A DNA stretch of 64,000 bases from Antiquaquibacter oligotrophicus. Its GTDB lineage: Bacteria > Actinomycetota > Actinomycetes > Actinomycetales > Microbacteriaceae. Below the pieces are notes generated by a model. The model saw only the letters and a list, made by a program, of their open reading frames with translations. It was not told the DNA's origin and made no database searches. Positions 16,938 through 26,079 of the stretch are shown in pieces. The stretch lies in contig NZ_CP085036.1 in assembly GCF_020535405.1 (NCBI RefSeq), positions 2,542,001 through 2,606,000 of the forward strand, in the 5' to 3' direction. Every line of letters begins with the position of its first letter. Positions within the stretch are counted from its first letter, which is position 1. A program made the position numbers and the translations under genes.

Positions 16938-17988
16938 CGTGACGGTCGCCCCGCGCGGTGCGGAGGCGAAAACGACGGATGCCGGTTCCCGGCGCCGCGG
17001 CAACGCGGCGGGGTACGTGCTCCGCAAGATCGGGCTGTTTGTGCTCACCCTGTGGGCCGCGGTGACGATCAACTTCATCCTGCCGAGGCTCATGCCGGGT
17101 TCACCCGCGGATGCGGCGCTTGCGCGGCTCGCGCAGAACGGCCCGGTGAGCGAGGCGACGAAGGCCGCGATCGAGGTGCAACTTGGTCTGCCGAGCGGCA
17201 ACCTGTTCGAGCAGTACATCGCCTACCTGGGCCAGGTTGTGCGGCTCGACTTCGGTGTGAGCTACACCTTCTACCCGCAGACGGTGGCCGAGCTCGTCTC
17301 GACGGCGCTGCCGTACACACTGGTGCTCGTCGGTGTTGTGACGATTGTCGCGTTCATCATCGGCACGTTGCTCGGTGTGCTCGCGGCGTGGAAGCGCGGA
17401 ACATGGCTCGACACCCTGCCCACGCTGGGCGGTGCGTTCGCGAGCGCGTTCCCGTACTTCTGGACGGCGCTTCTGCTGCTGTTCTTCGCGGGGTACGTGT
17501 GGCGGCTGTTCCCGACATCCGGTGCATACGGACCGACGGCGACGCCGTCCTTCACGTGGGACTTCTTTGTGGATGCCCTCTACCACTCGATACTCCCGGC
17601 CCTGACGATCCTCATCACCTCGCTCGGTGGCTGGATCCTCGGGATGCGCAACACCATGATTCCGACCCTCGGTGACGACTACGTAACGTTCGCCGAGGCC
17701 AACGGGCTCAAGCCGCGTGTTGTGGCCCTCCGGTACGCCGCACGCAACGCCATCCTGCCGAACCTCACCTCCTTCGGGCTCGCCCTCGGTGGTGTCGTCG
17801 GCGGATCGATCCTCGTCGAGCAGGTCTTCGGATACCCCGGCGTTGGATACCTGCTCTTCAACGCGGTCACCAACCAGGACTACCCGTTGATGCAGGCCCT
17901 GTTCCTGATGATCACGCTCAGCGTGCTTGTCGCCAACTTCATCGTCGACATTCTGTACGGCGTGCTGGACCCGAGGACCCGCCGATGA
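16930..17988 (+). CDS. ABC transporter permease, DppB-like
   Basis: The 352-residue protein has six membrane segments and the family's N-terminal LMPGSPAD motif; the EAA loop is seen as EANGLKPRVVALRYAARNAILP. It forms one half of the translocation channel with the next gene product. ATG 16930 overlaps the end of the solute-binding protein gene by 8 bp, so translation is coupled; the longer frame from 16924 is not needed. The N-terminus carries a polar extension of about 30 residues (TSVTVAPRGAEAK...) before the first helix. Confidence 0.9.
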   Translation: MTSVTVAPRGAEAKTTDAGSRRRGNAAGYVLRKIGLFVLTLWAAVTINFILPRLMPGSPADAALARLAQNGPVSEATKAAIEVQLGLPSGNLFEQYIAYLGQVVRLDFGVSYTFYPQTVAELVSTALPYTLVLVGVVTIVAFIIGTLLGVLAAWKRGTWLDTLPTLGGAFASAFPYFWTALLLLFFAGYVWRLFPTSGAYGPTATPSFTWDFFVDALYHSILPALTILITSLGGWILGMRNTMIPTLGDDYVTFAEANGLKPRVVALRYAARNAILPNLTSFGLALGGVVGGSILVEQVFGYPGVGYLLFNAVTNQDYPLMQALFLMITLSVLVANFIVDILYGVLDPRTRR

Positions 17989-18926
17989 CCACGACACCAA
18001 CGCGCACAATGCGCGATACGACACACGACATCCGCACGGTCCAGGCCACGGGCGCACCGCCCAGCCGGTGGAAGGTGCTCGCGAGGACGGCCGGCACCGT
18101 CTGGTCGAACGGCAAGGCGAAGGTGGGTGTGATCATCCTCGCGTTCTTCATTCTCGTCGCGGCGTTCGCTCCGCTCATCGCCCCCTACGGCGCGACCGAG
18201 AACGGCTTCCCGCGCAGCTCCGATCCGTCCGCGGCCCACTGGCTCGGCACGACGGCGGCCGGTGAGGATGTACTGAGCCAGCTGATTTGGGGTGCCCAGG
18301 TCTCCATCTTCGTGGGGCTCGTCGCCGGTGCACTCTCGACTCTCGTCGCGGTGCTCATCGGTCTCAGCTGGGGGTACACCCGCGGGTTCCTCGCCGACGT
18401 GATCAACTTCATCGTCAACCTCTTCCTCGTCATTCCGGGTCTGCCGCTCATGATCGTCATCGCGGCCTACCTCTCGGGCGGCGGCATCGGCATGATCATC
18501 GTGGTTGTCGTGATCACGGGGTGGGCGTGGGGCGCGCGTGTCCTGCGTAGCCAGACGCAGTCGCTGCGCAGCCGTGACTTCGTGACCGCGGCCGTGTTCT
18601 CGGGCGAGCGACCCTTCCGCATCGTGTTCCGGGAGATCCTGCCCAACATGACCTCCCTCATCGTCGGCAGCTTCTTCGGGGCGGCGACGGCGGCGATCCT
18701 CGCCGAGGCTGGCCTCGAGTTCCTGGGTCTCGGCGACTCGTCGATCGTCAGCTGGGGCACGATGCTCTTTTGGGCACAGAACTCCAACGCCCTCCTCACC
18801 GGGCAGTGGTCGCTCCTCTTCGCGCCCGGTCTGTGTATCGCGCTCCTCGCGACCTCTCTCACCCTCATCAACTTCGGCGTGGACGGGATCAGCAACCCCC
18901 GCCTCCGGGAAGGAAAGCAGCGATGA
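17985..18926 (+). CDS. ABC transporter permease, DppC-like
   Basis: The 313-residue protein shows six membrane segments, the ATTAAGEDVLSQLIWG-like motif (HWLGTTAAGEDVLSQ) typical of DppC, and the EAA loop FSGERPFRIVFREILPN. It pairs with the permease encoded just upstream. Start ATG 17985 overlaps the upstream stop by 4 bp (ATGA), as does the next gene. A 35-residue polar N-terminus precedes the first helix. Confidence 0.9.
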   Translation: MTTTPTRTMRDTTHDIRTVQATGAPPSRWKVLARTAGTVWSNGKAKVGVIILAFFILVAAFAPLIAPYGATENGFPRSSDPSAAHWLGTTAAGEDVLSQLIWGAQVSIFVGLVAGALSTLVAVLIGLSWGYTRGFLADVINFIVNLFLVIPGLPLMIVIAAYLSGGGIGMIIVVVVITGWAWGARVLRSQTQSLRSRDFVTAAVFSGERPFRIVFREILPNMTSLIVGSFFGAATAAILAEAGLEFLGLGDSSIVSWGTMLFWAQNSNALLTGQWSLLFAPGLCIALLATSLTLINFGVDGISNPRLREGKQR

Positions 18927-20611
18927 CCGTCATTCTCGAAGTCACAGATCTCGACGTCGACTACATCAACGGCGACGACCGCACGCACGCGGTGCGCGAT
19001 GTCAGCTTCACTCTGCAGCAGGGAGAGTTCGTCGGTCTCGTTGGCGAGTCCGGCTCCGGTAAGTCGACCCTCGGTTTCGCGATCGCGGGCCTCTCGAAGC
19101 CGCCGGCGCACATCACTCGTGGCCGCGTCATGCTCGACGGCGTCGATATTGCGAGCCTCAGCCCTGCCGACCTGCGACACCAGCGGCACGGGGGAGTGGC
19201 GATGGTGCTGCAGTCGGGCATGAATGCCCTCAACCCGGTGCGGACCATCCGCAATCACTTCCGCGACATTTTCGAAGCGCACGGCCACATCGAGAAGCCG
19301 CGCTGGAATGATCGCGCAGCCGAACTGGTCGAGAAGGTCAAGCTTCCGCGGACCGTGTTGGATCGTTACCCTGGCGAGCTCTCCGGCGGTATGCGCCAGC
19401 GCATTTCGATCGCCCTCGCCCTGTCGCTCGAACCCAAGCTCATGGTGTTCGACGAGCCGACGACGGCCCTCGACGTTCTCGTGCAGCACGCCGTCATGGA
19501 GACGATCATCGAACTCCAGCAAACCGAGAACTTCACGGCGCTGCTCATCAGCCACGACCTGGGAATCGTGCTCGAGTCCGCCGAGCGGGTCATGGTCATG
19601 CACGAGGGACAGATCGTCGAGGATGCCCCGGCCCTCGACATCCTGAACTCCCCGCACGACGACTACACGAAGATGCTGCTCTCGCACTACGCCGACCCGC
19701 GCGCCGAGGTGGTCGAGCTGCCGGGCTTCGAGGACCGCTCACGGCGCTCCGGCACACCTCGTGCGGCCGGCGCGGTGTTCCCGCCGAGTGTGTCTCCGCG
19801 CGAGAAGCGCAGCGATCAGAAGGCGCTTGTGCTCGAGCATGTCACCAAGATCTACCCGCCGCCCCGCCGCGGAGAGAGCGAAGTGGTGGCGGTGGACGAT
19901 GTGTCCTTCACTCTCGAGCCGGGCGCGTCGCTTGCGCTCGTGGGTGCGTCGGGCTCGGGTAAATCGACGATTGGCAAGCTCATGACAGCGGTCGAGAAGC
20001 CGACGAGTGGAAGCATCCGTTTCGGTGACCTCGACGTGGGGAAACTTCGCCGCAGTCGGTTCCGCCGTCTGCACCGCGACGTGCAAATGGTGTTCCAGGA
20101 CCCGTACGCGGCACTGAACCCTCTGCACACGGTCGAGTACACACTCACGCGGCCGGTCATCAACTTCACCAAGCAGCGTGGACAGGATGCCCGCCGCCGT
20201 GTTCTCGAACTACTCGAGATCGTGGGGCTCACCCCCGTTGAGGAGTTCGCCGCGAAGCTTCCCCACCAGCTGTCTGGTGGGCAGCGTCAGCGTGTGGTCA
20301 TCGCGCGAGCCCTCGCATCGGACCCGCAGGTGATCATCGCCGATGAGCCCGTCTCGATGCTCGACGTGTCGCTGCGCGCCGGTGTGCTTGCTCTGCTCGA
20401 GGACCTCCGCGAGCAGTGGGGTGTCTCGATGCTCTACATCACCCACGACCTCCTGTCGGCGCGCATCGTGACCGACAACATCATGGTGCTCAACCAGGGT
20501 CGGGTCGTGGAGCGCGGCAACACCGCCGACGTGCTCCGCAACCCGCAGGACGACTACACCGTGCAGTTGCTGGATGCCGTGCCCAACCCCCAGCGGACGC
20601 GGGTGGCGTGA
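18923..20611 (+). CDS. Fused double ATP-binding subunit of the ABC transporter (DppD-DppF-like)
   Basis: Two complete ABC ATPase domains are joined in 562 residues. The first has Walker A GESGSGKST (41-49), signature LSGGMRQRIS and Walker B LMVFDEPTTALD; the second has GASGSGKST, LSGGQRQRVV and VIIADEPVSMLD. A linker of about 35 residues rich in Arg, Ser and Pro joins them. In most bacteria these are separate proteins; the fusion is frequent in actinobacteria. It energises import through the two permeases. ATG 18923 overlaps the upstream stop (ATGA). Confidence 0.92.
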   Translation: MTVILEVTDLDVDYINGDDRTHAVRDVSFTLQQGEFVGLVGESGSGKSTLGFAIAGLSKPPAHITRGRVMLDGVDIASLSPADLRHQRHGGVAMVLQSGMNALNPVRTIRNHFRDIFEAHGHIEKPRWNDRAAELVEKVKLPRTVLDRYPGELSGGMRQRISIALALSLEPKLMVFDEPTTALDVLVQHAVMETIIELQQTENFTALLISHDLGIVLESAERVMVMHEGQIVEDAPALDILNSPHDDYTKMLLSHYADPRAEVVELPGFEDRSRRSGTPRAAGAVFPPSVSPREKRSDQKALVLEHVTKIYPPPRRGESEVVAVDDVSFTLEPGASLALVGASGSGKSTIGKLMTAVEKPTSGSIRFGDLDVGKLRRSRFRRLHRDVQMVFQDPYAALNPLHTVEYTLTRPVINFTKQRGQDARRRVLELLEIVGLTPVEEFAAKLPHQLSGGQRQRVVIARALASDPQVIIADEPVSMLDVSLRAGVLALLEDLREQWGVSMLYITHDLLSARIVTDNIMVLNQGRVVERGNTADVLRNPQDDYTVQLLDAVPNPQRTRVA

Positions 20612-21783
20612 TGGCGAGCTTCCCGGAAGGCTTCCTGTGGGGGGCCGCGACGGCCGCGCACCAGATCGAGGGCAACAACGTGAACTCCAACTGGTGGGTG
20701 CACGAGAACGAGCCAGGCACCACGATCGTGGAGCCGAGCGGTGACGCTGCCGACAGCTACCACCGCTACGGCGACGACATCCGGCTCGCAGCCCAGCTCG
20801 GGCTGAACTCGTACCGTTTCTCCATCGAGTGGGCACGCATCGAGCCCGAGCGCGGCATGCTGTCGCGGGCATCCGTCGATCACTACCGTCGTATGGTCGA
20901 CTCGTGTCTCGAGCACGGTATCGAGCCCATCGTCACGTTGATGCACTTCACGGTGCCGCGGTGGTTCGAGCGTGACGGTTTCTGGCGGGCGCCGGATGCT
21001 GCGGACCTTTTCGCTCGCTACACCGAGCTCGCCCTTCCCGTGGTGCAGTCCGGGGTGCGCTACATCTGCACCATCAACGAGCCGAACATCGCCGCGATGC
21101 TCGCCGGGGGAGAGAACCCGTCGAACCTGGTCGCCTACGGTCTTCCGAAGCCCGATCTCGAGGTCGCCGATGCCCTGCTCGCATCACACCGCGCCTCGAG
21201 GGATGTGCTCTCCCAGTTGTCGCACGTGCACACGGGGTGGACGGTGGCGACGCAGGCGTATGAAGCGGCAGACGAGCCGGGCGCCGAGGAGAAACTGCGC
21301 GAGGTCGCCTACGCCAGCGAGGACTGGTATCTCGAAGCTGCGCGCGACGACGACTTCGTCGGCGTCCAGGCCTACACACGAAACATCGTGGGGCCGGAGG
21401 GTGTTCGCCCGCCCGCGGACGACGTGGAGAAGACCCTCACCGGATGGGAGTACTTCCCGTTAGCGGCATCCATCGGCGTCCGCAACGCGTGGACGGTAAG
21501 TGAGCACACACCCGTGATGGTGACCGAGAACGGCATTGCGACGCAGGATGACGCGCGCCGCATCGACTACACACGAGACGCACTCCTCGCGCTCGCCGAC
21601 TGTCTCGACGACGGTATCGATCTGCGCGGGTACCAGCACTGGTCGCTTCTCGACAATTACGAGTGGGCGTCCGGGTTCGCTCCGACGTTCGGTTTGATCG
21701 GCTGGAACCGGGACACCTTCGAGCGCGAGCCGAAGCCCTCCGCCTACTGGTACGGCGAGGTGGCGCGAGCCGGGGGTCTCTGA
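20611..21783 (+). CDS. GH1 family beta-glucosidase-like glycoside hydrolase
   Basis: The 390-residue protein begins FPEGFLWGAATAAHQIEG, the GH1 N-terminal signature. The acid/base glutamate lies in TINEPN (E157) and the nucleophile in VTENG (E306); WSLLDNYEWASGF near the end completes the sugar-binding site. It has no signal peptide, so it hydrolyses imported beta-glycosides in the cytoplasm. It is shorter than the usual 440-480 residues because loops between residues 165 and 275 are reduced. Last gene of the operon, its ATG overlaps the ATPase stop by one base. Exact substrate (beta-glucoside, beta-galactoside, other) cannot be read from sequence. Confidence 0.9.
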   Translation: MASFPEGFLWGAATAAHQIEGNNVNSNWWVHENEPGTTIVEPSGDAADSYHRYGDDIRLAAQLGLNSYRFSIEWARIEPERGMLSRASVDHYRRMVDSCLEHGIEPIVTLMHFTVPRWFERDGFWRAPDAADLFARYTELALPVVQSGVRYICTINEPNIAAMLAGGENPSNLVAYGLPKPDLEVADALLASHRASRDVLSQLSHVHTGWTVATQAYEAADEPGAEEKLREVAYASEDWYLEAARDDDFVGVQAYTRNIVGPEGVRPPADDVEKTLTGWEYFPLAASIGVRNAWTVSEHTPVMVTENGIATQDDARRIDYTRDALLALADCLDDGIDLRGYQHWSLLDNYEWASGFAPTFGLIGWNRDTFEREPKPSAYWYGEVARAGGL

Positions 21784-21798
21784 CCTCAGGGCCGCCCG

Positions 21799-22344
21799 CT
21801 AGCGGTGCTTTCGATAGTGCAGATAAACCACGCCACTATCGAAAGTGCGACTTCCGACGAGGGTCAGCCGCGCCGCGGCGCCAGAGGGAAGGTACCGCGT
21901 GCCGCCCCCGACGATGACGGGGAACACCACGAGGTGAAGGTCGTCGATGAGATCGAACGCCTGAGCGGCCAATGTTGGGCCGCCGATAGCGATGTCGCGG
22001 CTGGCCGAGTTTTTGAGGTTCTCGAGCCATTCGGTCGTGAACTCGCGCAGAATTGTGGTGCGTGCGGATGCCGGTTCGTCTAGCGTTCGGGACACCACAA
22101 CCTTGTCGGCGGCCCGCCAGATGGCGCCGTACTGATCGGCGATGGGGTTGTCGGGCGGCGCGGTCTCCCAGTAGACCATCGTCTCGTAGAGCTTGCGGCC
22201 GTTGACGTGGGTGCCGATGGTGCGATCGAGGTCATTGGCCAACTGGTGGACGTGTTCGTCGGGCATCGCCCAGTCAAAGTTGCCCTCCTCATCGCTGATG
22301 AATCCATCGAGGGAGGTGAATGCCGTGTACACAAGTCGAGCCAT
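21799..22344 (-). CDS. RibD C-terminal/dihydrofolate reductase-like protein
   Basis: The 181-residue protein starts MARLVYTAFTSLDGFISDEEG, carries GRKLYETM (NADPH-site region), DIAIGGPTLAAQAFDLIDDLHLVVFPVIVGGGTRYLP and a final strand. This is the RibD-C/YyaP-like branch of the dihydrofolate reductase fold, with no proven substrate. The ATG at 22344 has no ribosome site; TACACT lies 6 nt upstream, a leaderless promoter. The start matches the YCII gene in sequence (MAR after CCATG) and in its upstream dyad, suggesting common control. Confidence 0.85.
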   Translation of the reverse strand: MARLVYTAFTSLDGFISDEEGNFDWAMPDEHVHQLANDLDRTIGTHVNGRKLYETMVYWETAPPDNPIADQYGAIWRAADKVVVSRTLDEPASARTTILREFTTEWLENLKNSASRDIAIGGPTLAAQAFDLIDDLHLVVFPVIVGGGTRYLPSGAAARLTLVGSRTFDSGVVYLHYRKHR

Positions 22345-22359
22345 GTGAACAGTGTACAC
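22345..22359. promoter_or_regulatory. 15-bp dyad over the promoter of the DHFR-like gene
   Basis: GTGAACAGTGTACAC fits the palindrome GTGnACAnTGTnCAC with every defined pair matching. It covers the -10 hexamer (TACACT on the minus strand) of the leaderless gene and is followed by ATCGCG. Close copies lie at 13805 and 45869. A further GTGTACAC occurs nearby inside the gene (22325-22332). I infer an operator, probably for the TetR protein at 45192-45830. Confidence 0.5.
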
Positions 22360-22454
22360 ATCGCGATATACCCCAAATGGGTGGCACAAAGAGAAATTCT
22401 CAGGCTAAACTCAGCTTCACACCCTGCCTTAAACGACATGGAGTTACTTTTTCT

Positions 22455-23216
22455 ATGAAGACTTCCCGCAAGATCGGCGCCTCCGCGGCGGCCGGCATCC
22501 TCGCACTCGCCCTTCCGCTCGCCGGTTCAACCGCCGCGTTCGCCGACACCCCCATGGTTGTCGACATCACGGTCAAGATGGACCTGCCCCACAACGCCAG
22601 CAGCTCGGGCCCCATCGTCTACGCCGTGACCGGCGTTACCGTGGGCGACGGTCCGGAGCTCACCGCCGCCGACCTCGTCGAGAACCCCTCCGGATGGTGC
22701 GGCACGCTCGACGTCGACATCGACAACACCACCAAGGCGATCTACATCTACACCGACACCGAGACCGGCGAGGTGTGCGACTTCCAGACGGTGAGCGTCA
22801 CGATCACCTCCGACCAGATCGGTTCGGTCACCCTCGTTGAGGACACCCTCTTCGACGAGGAGGAGGAAGTCGACGGTGAGGAGCCGCCGGTTCTGACCAA
22901 CTCGGAGTATGACGCTGCGTTCGCGGAGCAGGTGAACAACGGCGTGTGGACTTTCGACTACAACGTCGCGACCCCCATCGTGCAGCTCGACTGGGCGACG
23001 CTCCCCGTCGAGTTCGAAGGCGAGGAGTACTACCAGTCGCTCGACACCGCCGGTTACACCATCCTCTCGTACGCCGCTCCGGCACCCGCGCCGCCGGCAC
23101 TCGCCGCGACCGGTAGCGAGAGCCCCGCGCTCATCGCAGGCATCGCAGCCGGCATCCTGCTCCTCGGAGCGGCGGCCGTCACGACGACCGCTATCGCCCG
23201 CCGCGCAGGCAACTAG
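22455..23216 (+). CDS. Secreted protein with LAxTG sorting signal
   Basis: The 253-residue protein has a signal peptide (residues 1-30, cleavage after AFA), an acidic beta-rich body with VVDITVKMDLPHN and an EDTLFDEEEEVDGEE patch, a Pro/Ala linker and the sorting signal LAATG at 216-220, followed by a membrane helix and IARRAGN. In high-GC actinobacteria class E sortases use LAxTG, so the protein is likely covalently attached to the cell wall. The body matches no family I know. ATG 22455 follows a weak GGAG. A strong terminator follows the stop. Confidence 0.8.
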   Translation: MKTSRKIGASAAAGILALALPLAGSTAAFADTPMVVDITVKMDLPHNASSSGPIVYAVTGVTVGDGPELTAADLVENPSGWCGTLDVDIDNTTKAIYIYTDTETGEVCDFQTVSVTITSDQIGSVTLVEDTLFDEEEEVDGEEPPVLTNSEYDAAFAEQVNNGVWTFDYNVATPIVQLDWATLPVEFEGEEYYQSLDTAGYTILSYAAPAPAPPALAATGSESPALIAGIAAGILLLGAAAVTTTAIARRAGN

Positions 23217-23229
23217 TTCCGCAACGACA

Positions 23230-23261
23230 CAGCGCCCGGCCCCTCGAGGGGCCGGGCGCTG
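23230..23261. terminator. Bidirectional terminator hairpin
   Basis: A 32-bp perfect palindrome (arms AGCGCCCGGCCCC and its complement around TCGA) lies between two convergent genes, 14 bp after one stop and 7 bp before the other. The very stable GC stem with a T-containing flank on the plus side (GTTGTTT) fits an intrinsic terminator serving both strands. Confidence 0.8.
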
Positions 23262-23267
23262 CGTTGT

Positions 23268-25364
23268 TTAAGCAGCGGAACGTCGCCCGCCCGGCCACCA
23301 CCACGCCGCGCGGCCGAGCAGGGTCATGATCGCTGGCACGAGCAGAAGACGGATGATGGTGGCGTCGAGGAATACCGCGACCGCCAGCCCCAACCCGAAC
23401 ACTTTGATGACGGGTGTGGGATGCAGAGTAAAACTGAGGAACACGGCAATCATGATGATGGCAGCCGCCGAGATCACGCCTCCCGTCTCGGCGAGACCTC
23501 GAGTCACCGCATCCCGAGCCCCTACACCTTTCTTCCAATGCTCCCTCACTGCGGTGAGAAGGAAGACCTCATAGTCCATCGATAGGCCGAAAAGCACGGC
23601 AAAAAGCATCATGGGCACATAGGGATCTAGGGGTACGGGGCCGTCGAGACCGAAGAACTCGACGCCGTTCCCTTCCTGGAAAACCCACACGATCACCCCG
23701 AAGGCCGCCGAGATCGATAGCAGGTTACACAGGGCGGCCTTTAGGGGCAGTAGCACTGAGCGGAAGGCGATCGCCACGAAAGCCATGGAGGCGACGATCA
23801 CCGCGCCGATGAGCCACGGGAGTCGTTCGGCGATGCGGTCACTCAAGTCAATTCGAGTCGCGACGGTGCCACCGACATGGGCATCCAGGCCGCTATCGGG
23901 GATAACCTCCGACCGCAGTTCATGGACCAGCTCAGCCGTGCTCGCAGAACTCGGACCGCCCTCCGGTACAACACGAACAGTCGTGACGCCGTTGGCTTCG
24001 CTGGGTGGATTGACGGATGCTACGTCCGCCCTTTCTCCCACGTCTTCGGCCAGTGCGCTCCAGTCGTCGGTGCTCCCGCCCTCGCCGGCAAGCACGAGCA
24101 CTCCGTTGTGCCCGGCTCCCCAATGCTCGGCCGTGAGATCGAAGTAGGTTCGCTGATTCGACCCGGGCAGTGTGTTTCCGAGGCTCGACTGCCCGAGCTG
24201 CAACATGGCCGCGGGTAGCGAGATGATCGTGAGCAGCACAAGAGCCGCGATTCCGGTGAGCCAGGGTCGGGCGGTCAGCCCTGGTGCGATGCGGTGCCAT
24301 ACGCCGGTGTTGGTGGGCAGCGGCGTTACGGCGCTTCGATCGCGTCGGGGTAGTGTGCGCCGTCCTACCACCGCGAGCACGGCGGGCGTAAGGGTGAGAG
24401 TCGCCGCCACAGCAATCAGTACAACGATTGCGGTGGCGAAGCCGAGCCAAGCGACAAACGCGACTCCGGAGATCGCGAGTCCCGTGGCACACGCGGCAAC
24501 GGTGAGGCCCGCAACCGCGGCGGCCTCGCCGGCGCTGTGAGCCGTGGCCGCTACCGCGGGCACAACGCCAGTGCCGTCACGGAGCGCCGTGCGGAACCGG
24601 GAGAGAAGAAAGAGCGAGTAGTCGATACCGACTCCGAGGCCCACCATGACGGAGAGCGTCAGAGCGCTCTCCGAGATCGGAAAGCCGTGGCTCAGCAGCC
24701 AGGTGATGCCGACTCCGCCCGCGACCGCGATGACTCCTGTGGCGATGGGGATGAGAGCAGCGAGGGCGGAACCGAGAGCGATGAGGAGCACAACGATCGC
24801 CACGGCGACGCCGATGGCTTCGCTATTGATGGTGCCCGCCTTGTCGAGCTGCGATCCGAGTGGAGCTCCGGCGGCAACCGTATATCCAGCATCCCGTGCC
24901 GGGTCCAGGGCGTCGTCGACTGCCGCTCGCCAGTCGGCACCTTCCACTTTCGGGTCACCGTCGACGACGAACGCGATCGCGTCGCCATCCTCGGCGATGA
25001 GCCCGGTCCGCATGGAGGCGGCGGGGTCGTCCAGCGGGTTGGCGACATCGGAACCGGAGGCGGACATCAGGTCGGCGACGAGCACCTCCACGAGATCGAC
25101 GTCCTCGGCGATTCCTGCACCCGCGACAATGATCCGACTGCTCGGAGTGGTTTCGCTCTCATCCTCCGTCGTCTCGGATGTCTCGGCGATGAGGTCATTC
25201 GCAAGCTGGCTGTCGCTGCCCTCGAGAGTGACCTCTTCCTCAAGCGTGGGACCTAACGCCCATGCGCCACCGAAAAGTGTCGCCACCACGACGACCCATG
25301 CGGTGATAACCAACCACGGTCGTTCAGCGCATCGGCGGGCGATGGCCGCTACTGCGTTCTTCAT
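23268..25364 (-). CDS. MMPL/RND family membrane transporter
   Basis: The 698-residue protein has an N-terminal helix (WLVITAWVVVVATLFGG), an extracellular domain, a block of five or six helices containing GLGVGIDYSLFLLSRFR, a second extracellular domain and a second helix block with FGLSMDYEVFLL. These GxxxDY motifs carry the proton-relay aspartates of MMPL proteins, which export lipids or drugs. The downstream stop ends near the terminator. Upstream, a DUF2993 gene overlaps by 4 bp, and a histidine kinase/response regulator pair precedes it on the same strand, so the exporter is probably under their control. Confidence 0.9.
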   Translation of the reverse strand: MKNAVAAIARRCAERPWLVITAWVVVVATLFGGAWALGPTLEEEVTLEGSDSQLANDLIAETSETTEDESETTPSSRIIVAGAGIAEDVDLVEVLVADLMSASGSDVANPLDDPAASMRTGLIAEDGDAIAFVVDGDPKVEGADWRAAVDDALDPARDAGYTVAAGAPLGSQLDKAGTINSEAIGVAVAIVVLLIALGSALAALIPIATGVIAVAGGVGITWLLSHGFPISESALTLSVMVGLGVGIDYSLFLLSRFRTALRDGTGVVPAVAATAHSAGEAAAVAGLTVAACATGLAISGVAFVAWLGFATAIVVLIAVAATLTLTPAVLAVVGRRTLPRRDRSAVTPLPTNTGVWHRIAPGLTARPWLTGIAALVLLTIISLPAAMLQLGQSSLGNTLPGSNQRTYFDLTAEHWGAGHNGVLVLAGEGGSTDDWSALAEDVGERADVASVNPPSEANGVTTVRVVPEGGPSSASTAELVHELRSEVIPDSGLDAHVGGTVATRIDLSDRIAERLPWLIGAVIVASMAFVAIAFRSVLLPLKAALCNLLSISAAFGVIVWVFQEGNGVEFFGLDGPVPLDPYVPMMLFAVLFGLSMDYEVFLLTAVREHWKKGVGARDAVTRGLAETGGVISAAAIIMIAVFLSFTLHPTPVIKVFGLGLAVAVFLDATIIRLLLVPAIMTLLGRAAWWWPGGRRSAA

Positions 25365-26008
25365 TCTTGTTCTCCCTGTGACGATGGCGTCAGACAGCGG
25401 GCGAAGGCGCCCGGGTCATCGGTGATGTGTGGTTTCACCCCGTTGGTTTTTGTCGCGGCGGTCAGCGTGAGCAGGCCGTCCCTCGTAGAGACGCCGCTGA
25501 TCTTCAAGGGGCCGAAGCGATCGAGCGTGACCCCCTCGCGCAGGAGGGCAGCAGCGGAGCCCTCGCCGAGCATGGCGGCCGCTCGCTCGGGTGGCAGCGC
25601 AATTCCGGCGGCAGACAGCGAGTCCGCTCGAAGCGTCCAGCCGTCCTCGGTCTGTTCGGGCGTGAGGAGCACCGTGACGGGGATGGTGAACCCTCGCACC
25701 GCGCGCTCGATCGTTACTTCGATCCCGTGCACGGTGGATCGTGCCTGCGCATCATCGATTCCTCCAGCACACGAGACGATCGATTGGAGCGCGGAGTCGT
25801 CGATGTCTACCTGGAGATCCACAGAACCGCTCGCCACCTGGATCAGCGCCGGGGTGGGGCCGAGCGAGACCTCGAGTCCGTCACGATCCGATATGCCGGT
25901 GGCGAGACGCTGGCTCATGGCAGAACGGGCGATCAGTTCTGCGACGAGGAGCGCGACAACTAAGGTGCCAACCGCGATGGCGATGATCCACATCCGACGA
26001 CGAGTCAT
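25361..26008 (-). CDS. DUF2993 (LmeA-like) exported lipid-binding protein
   Basis: The 215-residue protein has a basic start (MTRRRM), a membrane anchor at about 7-28 and a TULIP-like domain, DUF2993, seen in LEVSLGPTPALIQVASGSVDLQVDIDDSAL and PLKISGVSTRDGLLTLTAATK. Mycobacterial LmeA of this family binds phosphoinositides and helps mannan maturation. Its overlap with the MMPL gene suggests it hands lipids to, or accepts them from, the exporter; this is inference. Only one clear cysteine pair position (SCAGG and ARCLTP) is present. Confidence 0.75.
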   Translation of the reverse strand: MTRRRMWIIAIAVGTLVVALLVAELIARSAMSQRLATGISDRDGLEVSLGPTPALIQVASGSVDLQVDIDDSALQSIVSCAGGIDDAQARSTVHGIEVTIERAVRGFTIPVTVLLTPEQTEDGWTLRADSLSAAGIALPPERAAAMLGEGSAAALLREGVTLDRFGPLKISGVSTRDGLLTLTAATKTNGVKPHITDDPGAFARCLTPSSQGEQE

Positions 26009-26079
26009 GTCAGCATTTCACTGGTGTCACCTCTCGGCCTGCGGACGAAAGTCTGACGGTTCGCTGACGATGTGGGGGC

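Noticed and set aside
17101..18057. 318-residue minus-strand frame opposite the permease
   Set aside because: Arg/Glu/His-rich composition typical of antisense translation, no motifs.
22400..22454. Possible small upstream ORF or riboswitch before the LAxTG gene
   Set aside because: No structure or codon pattern beyond a weak ribosome site.
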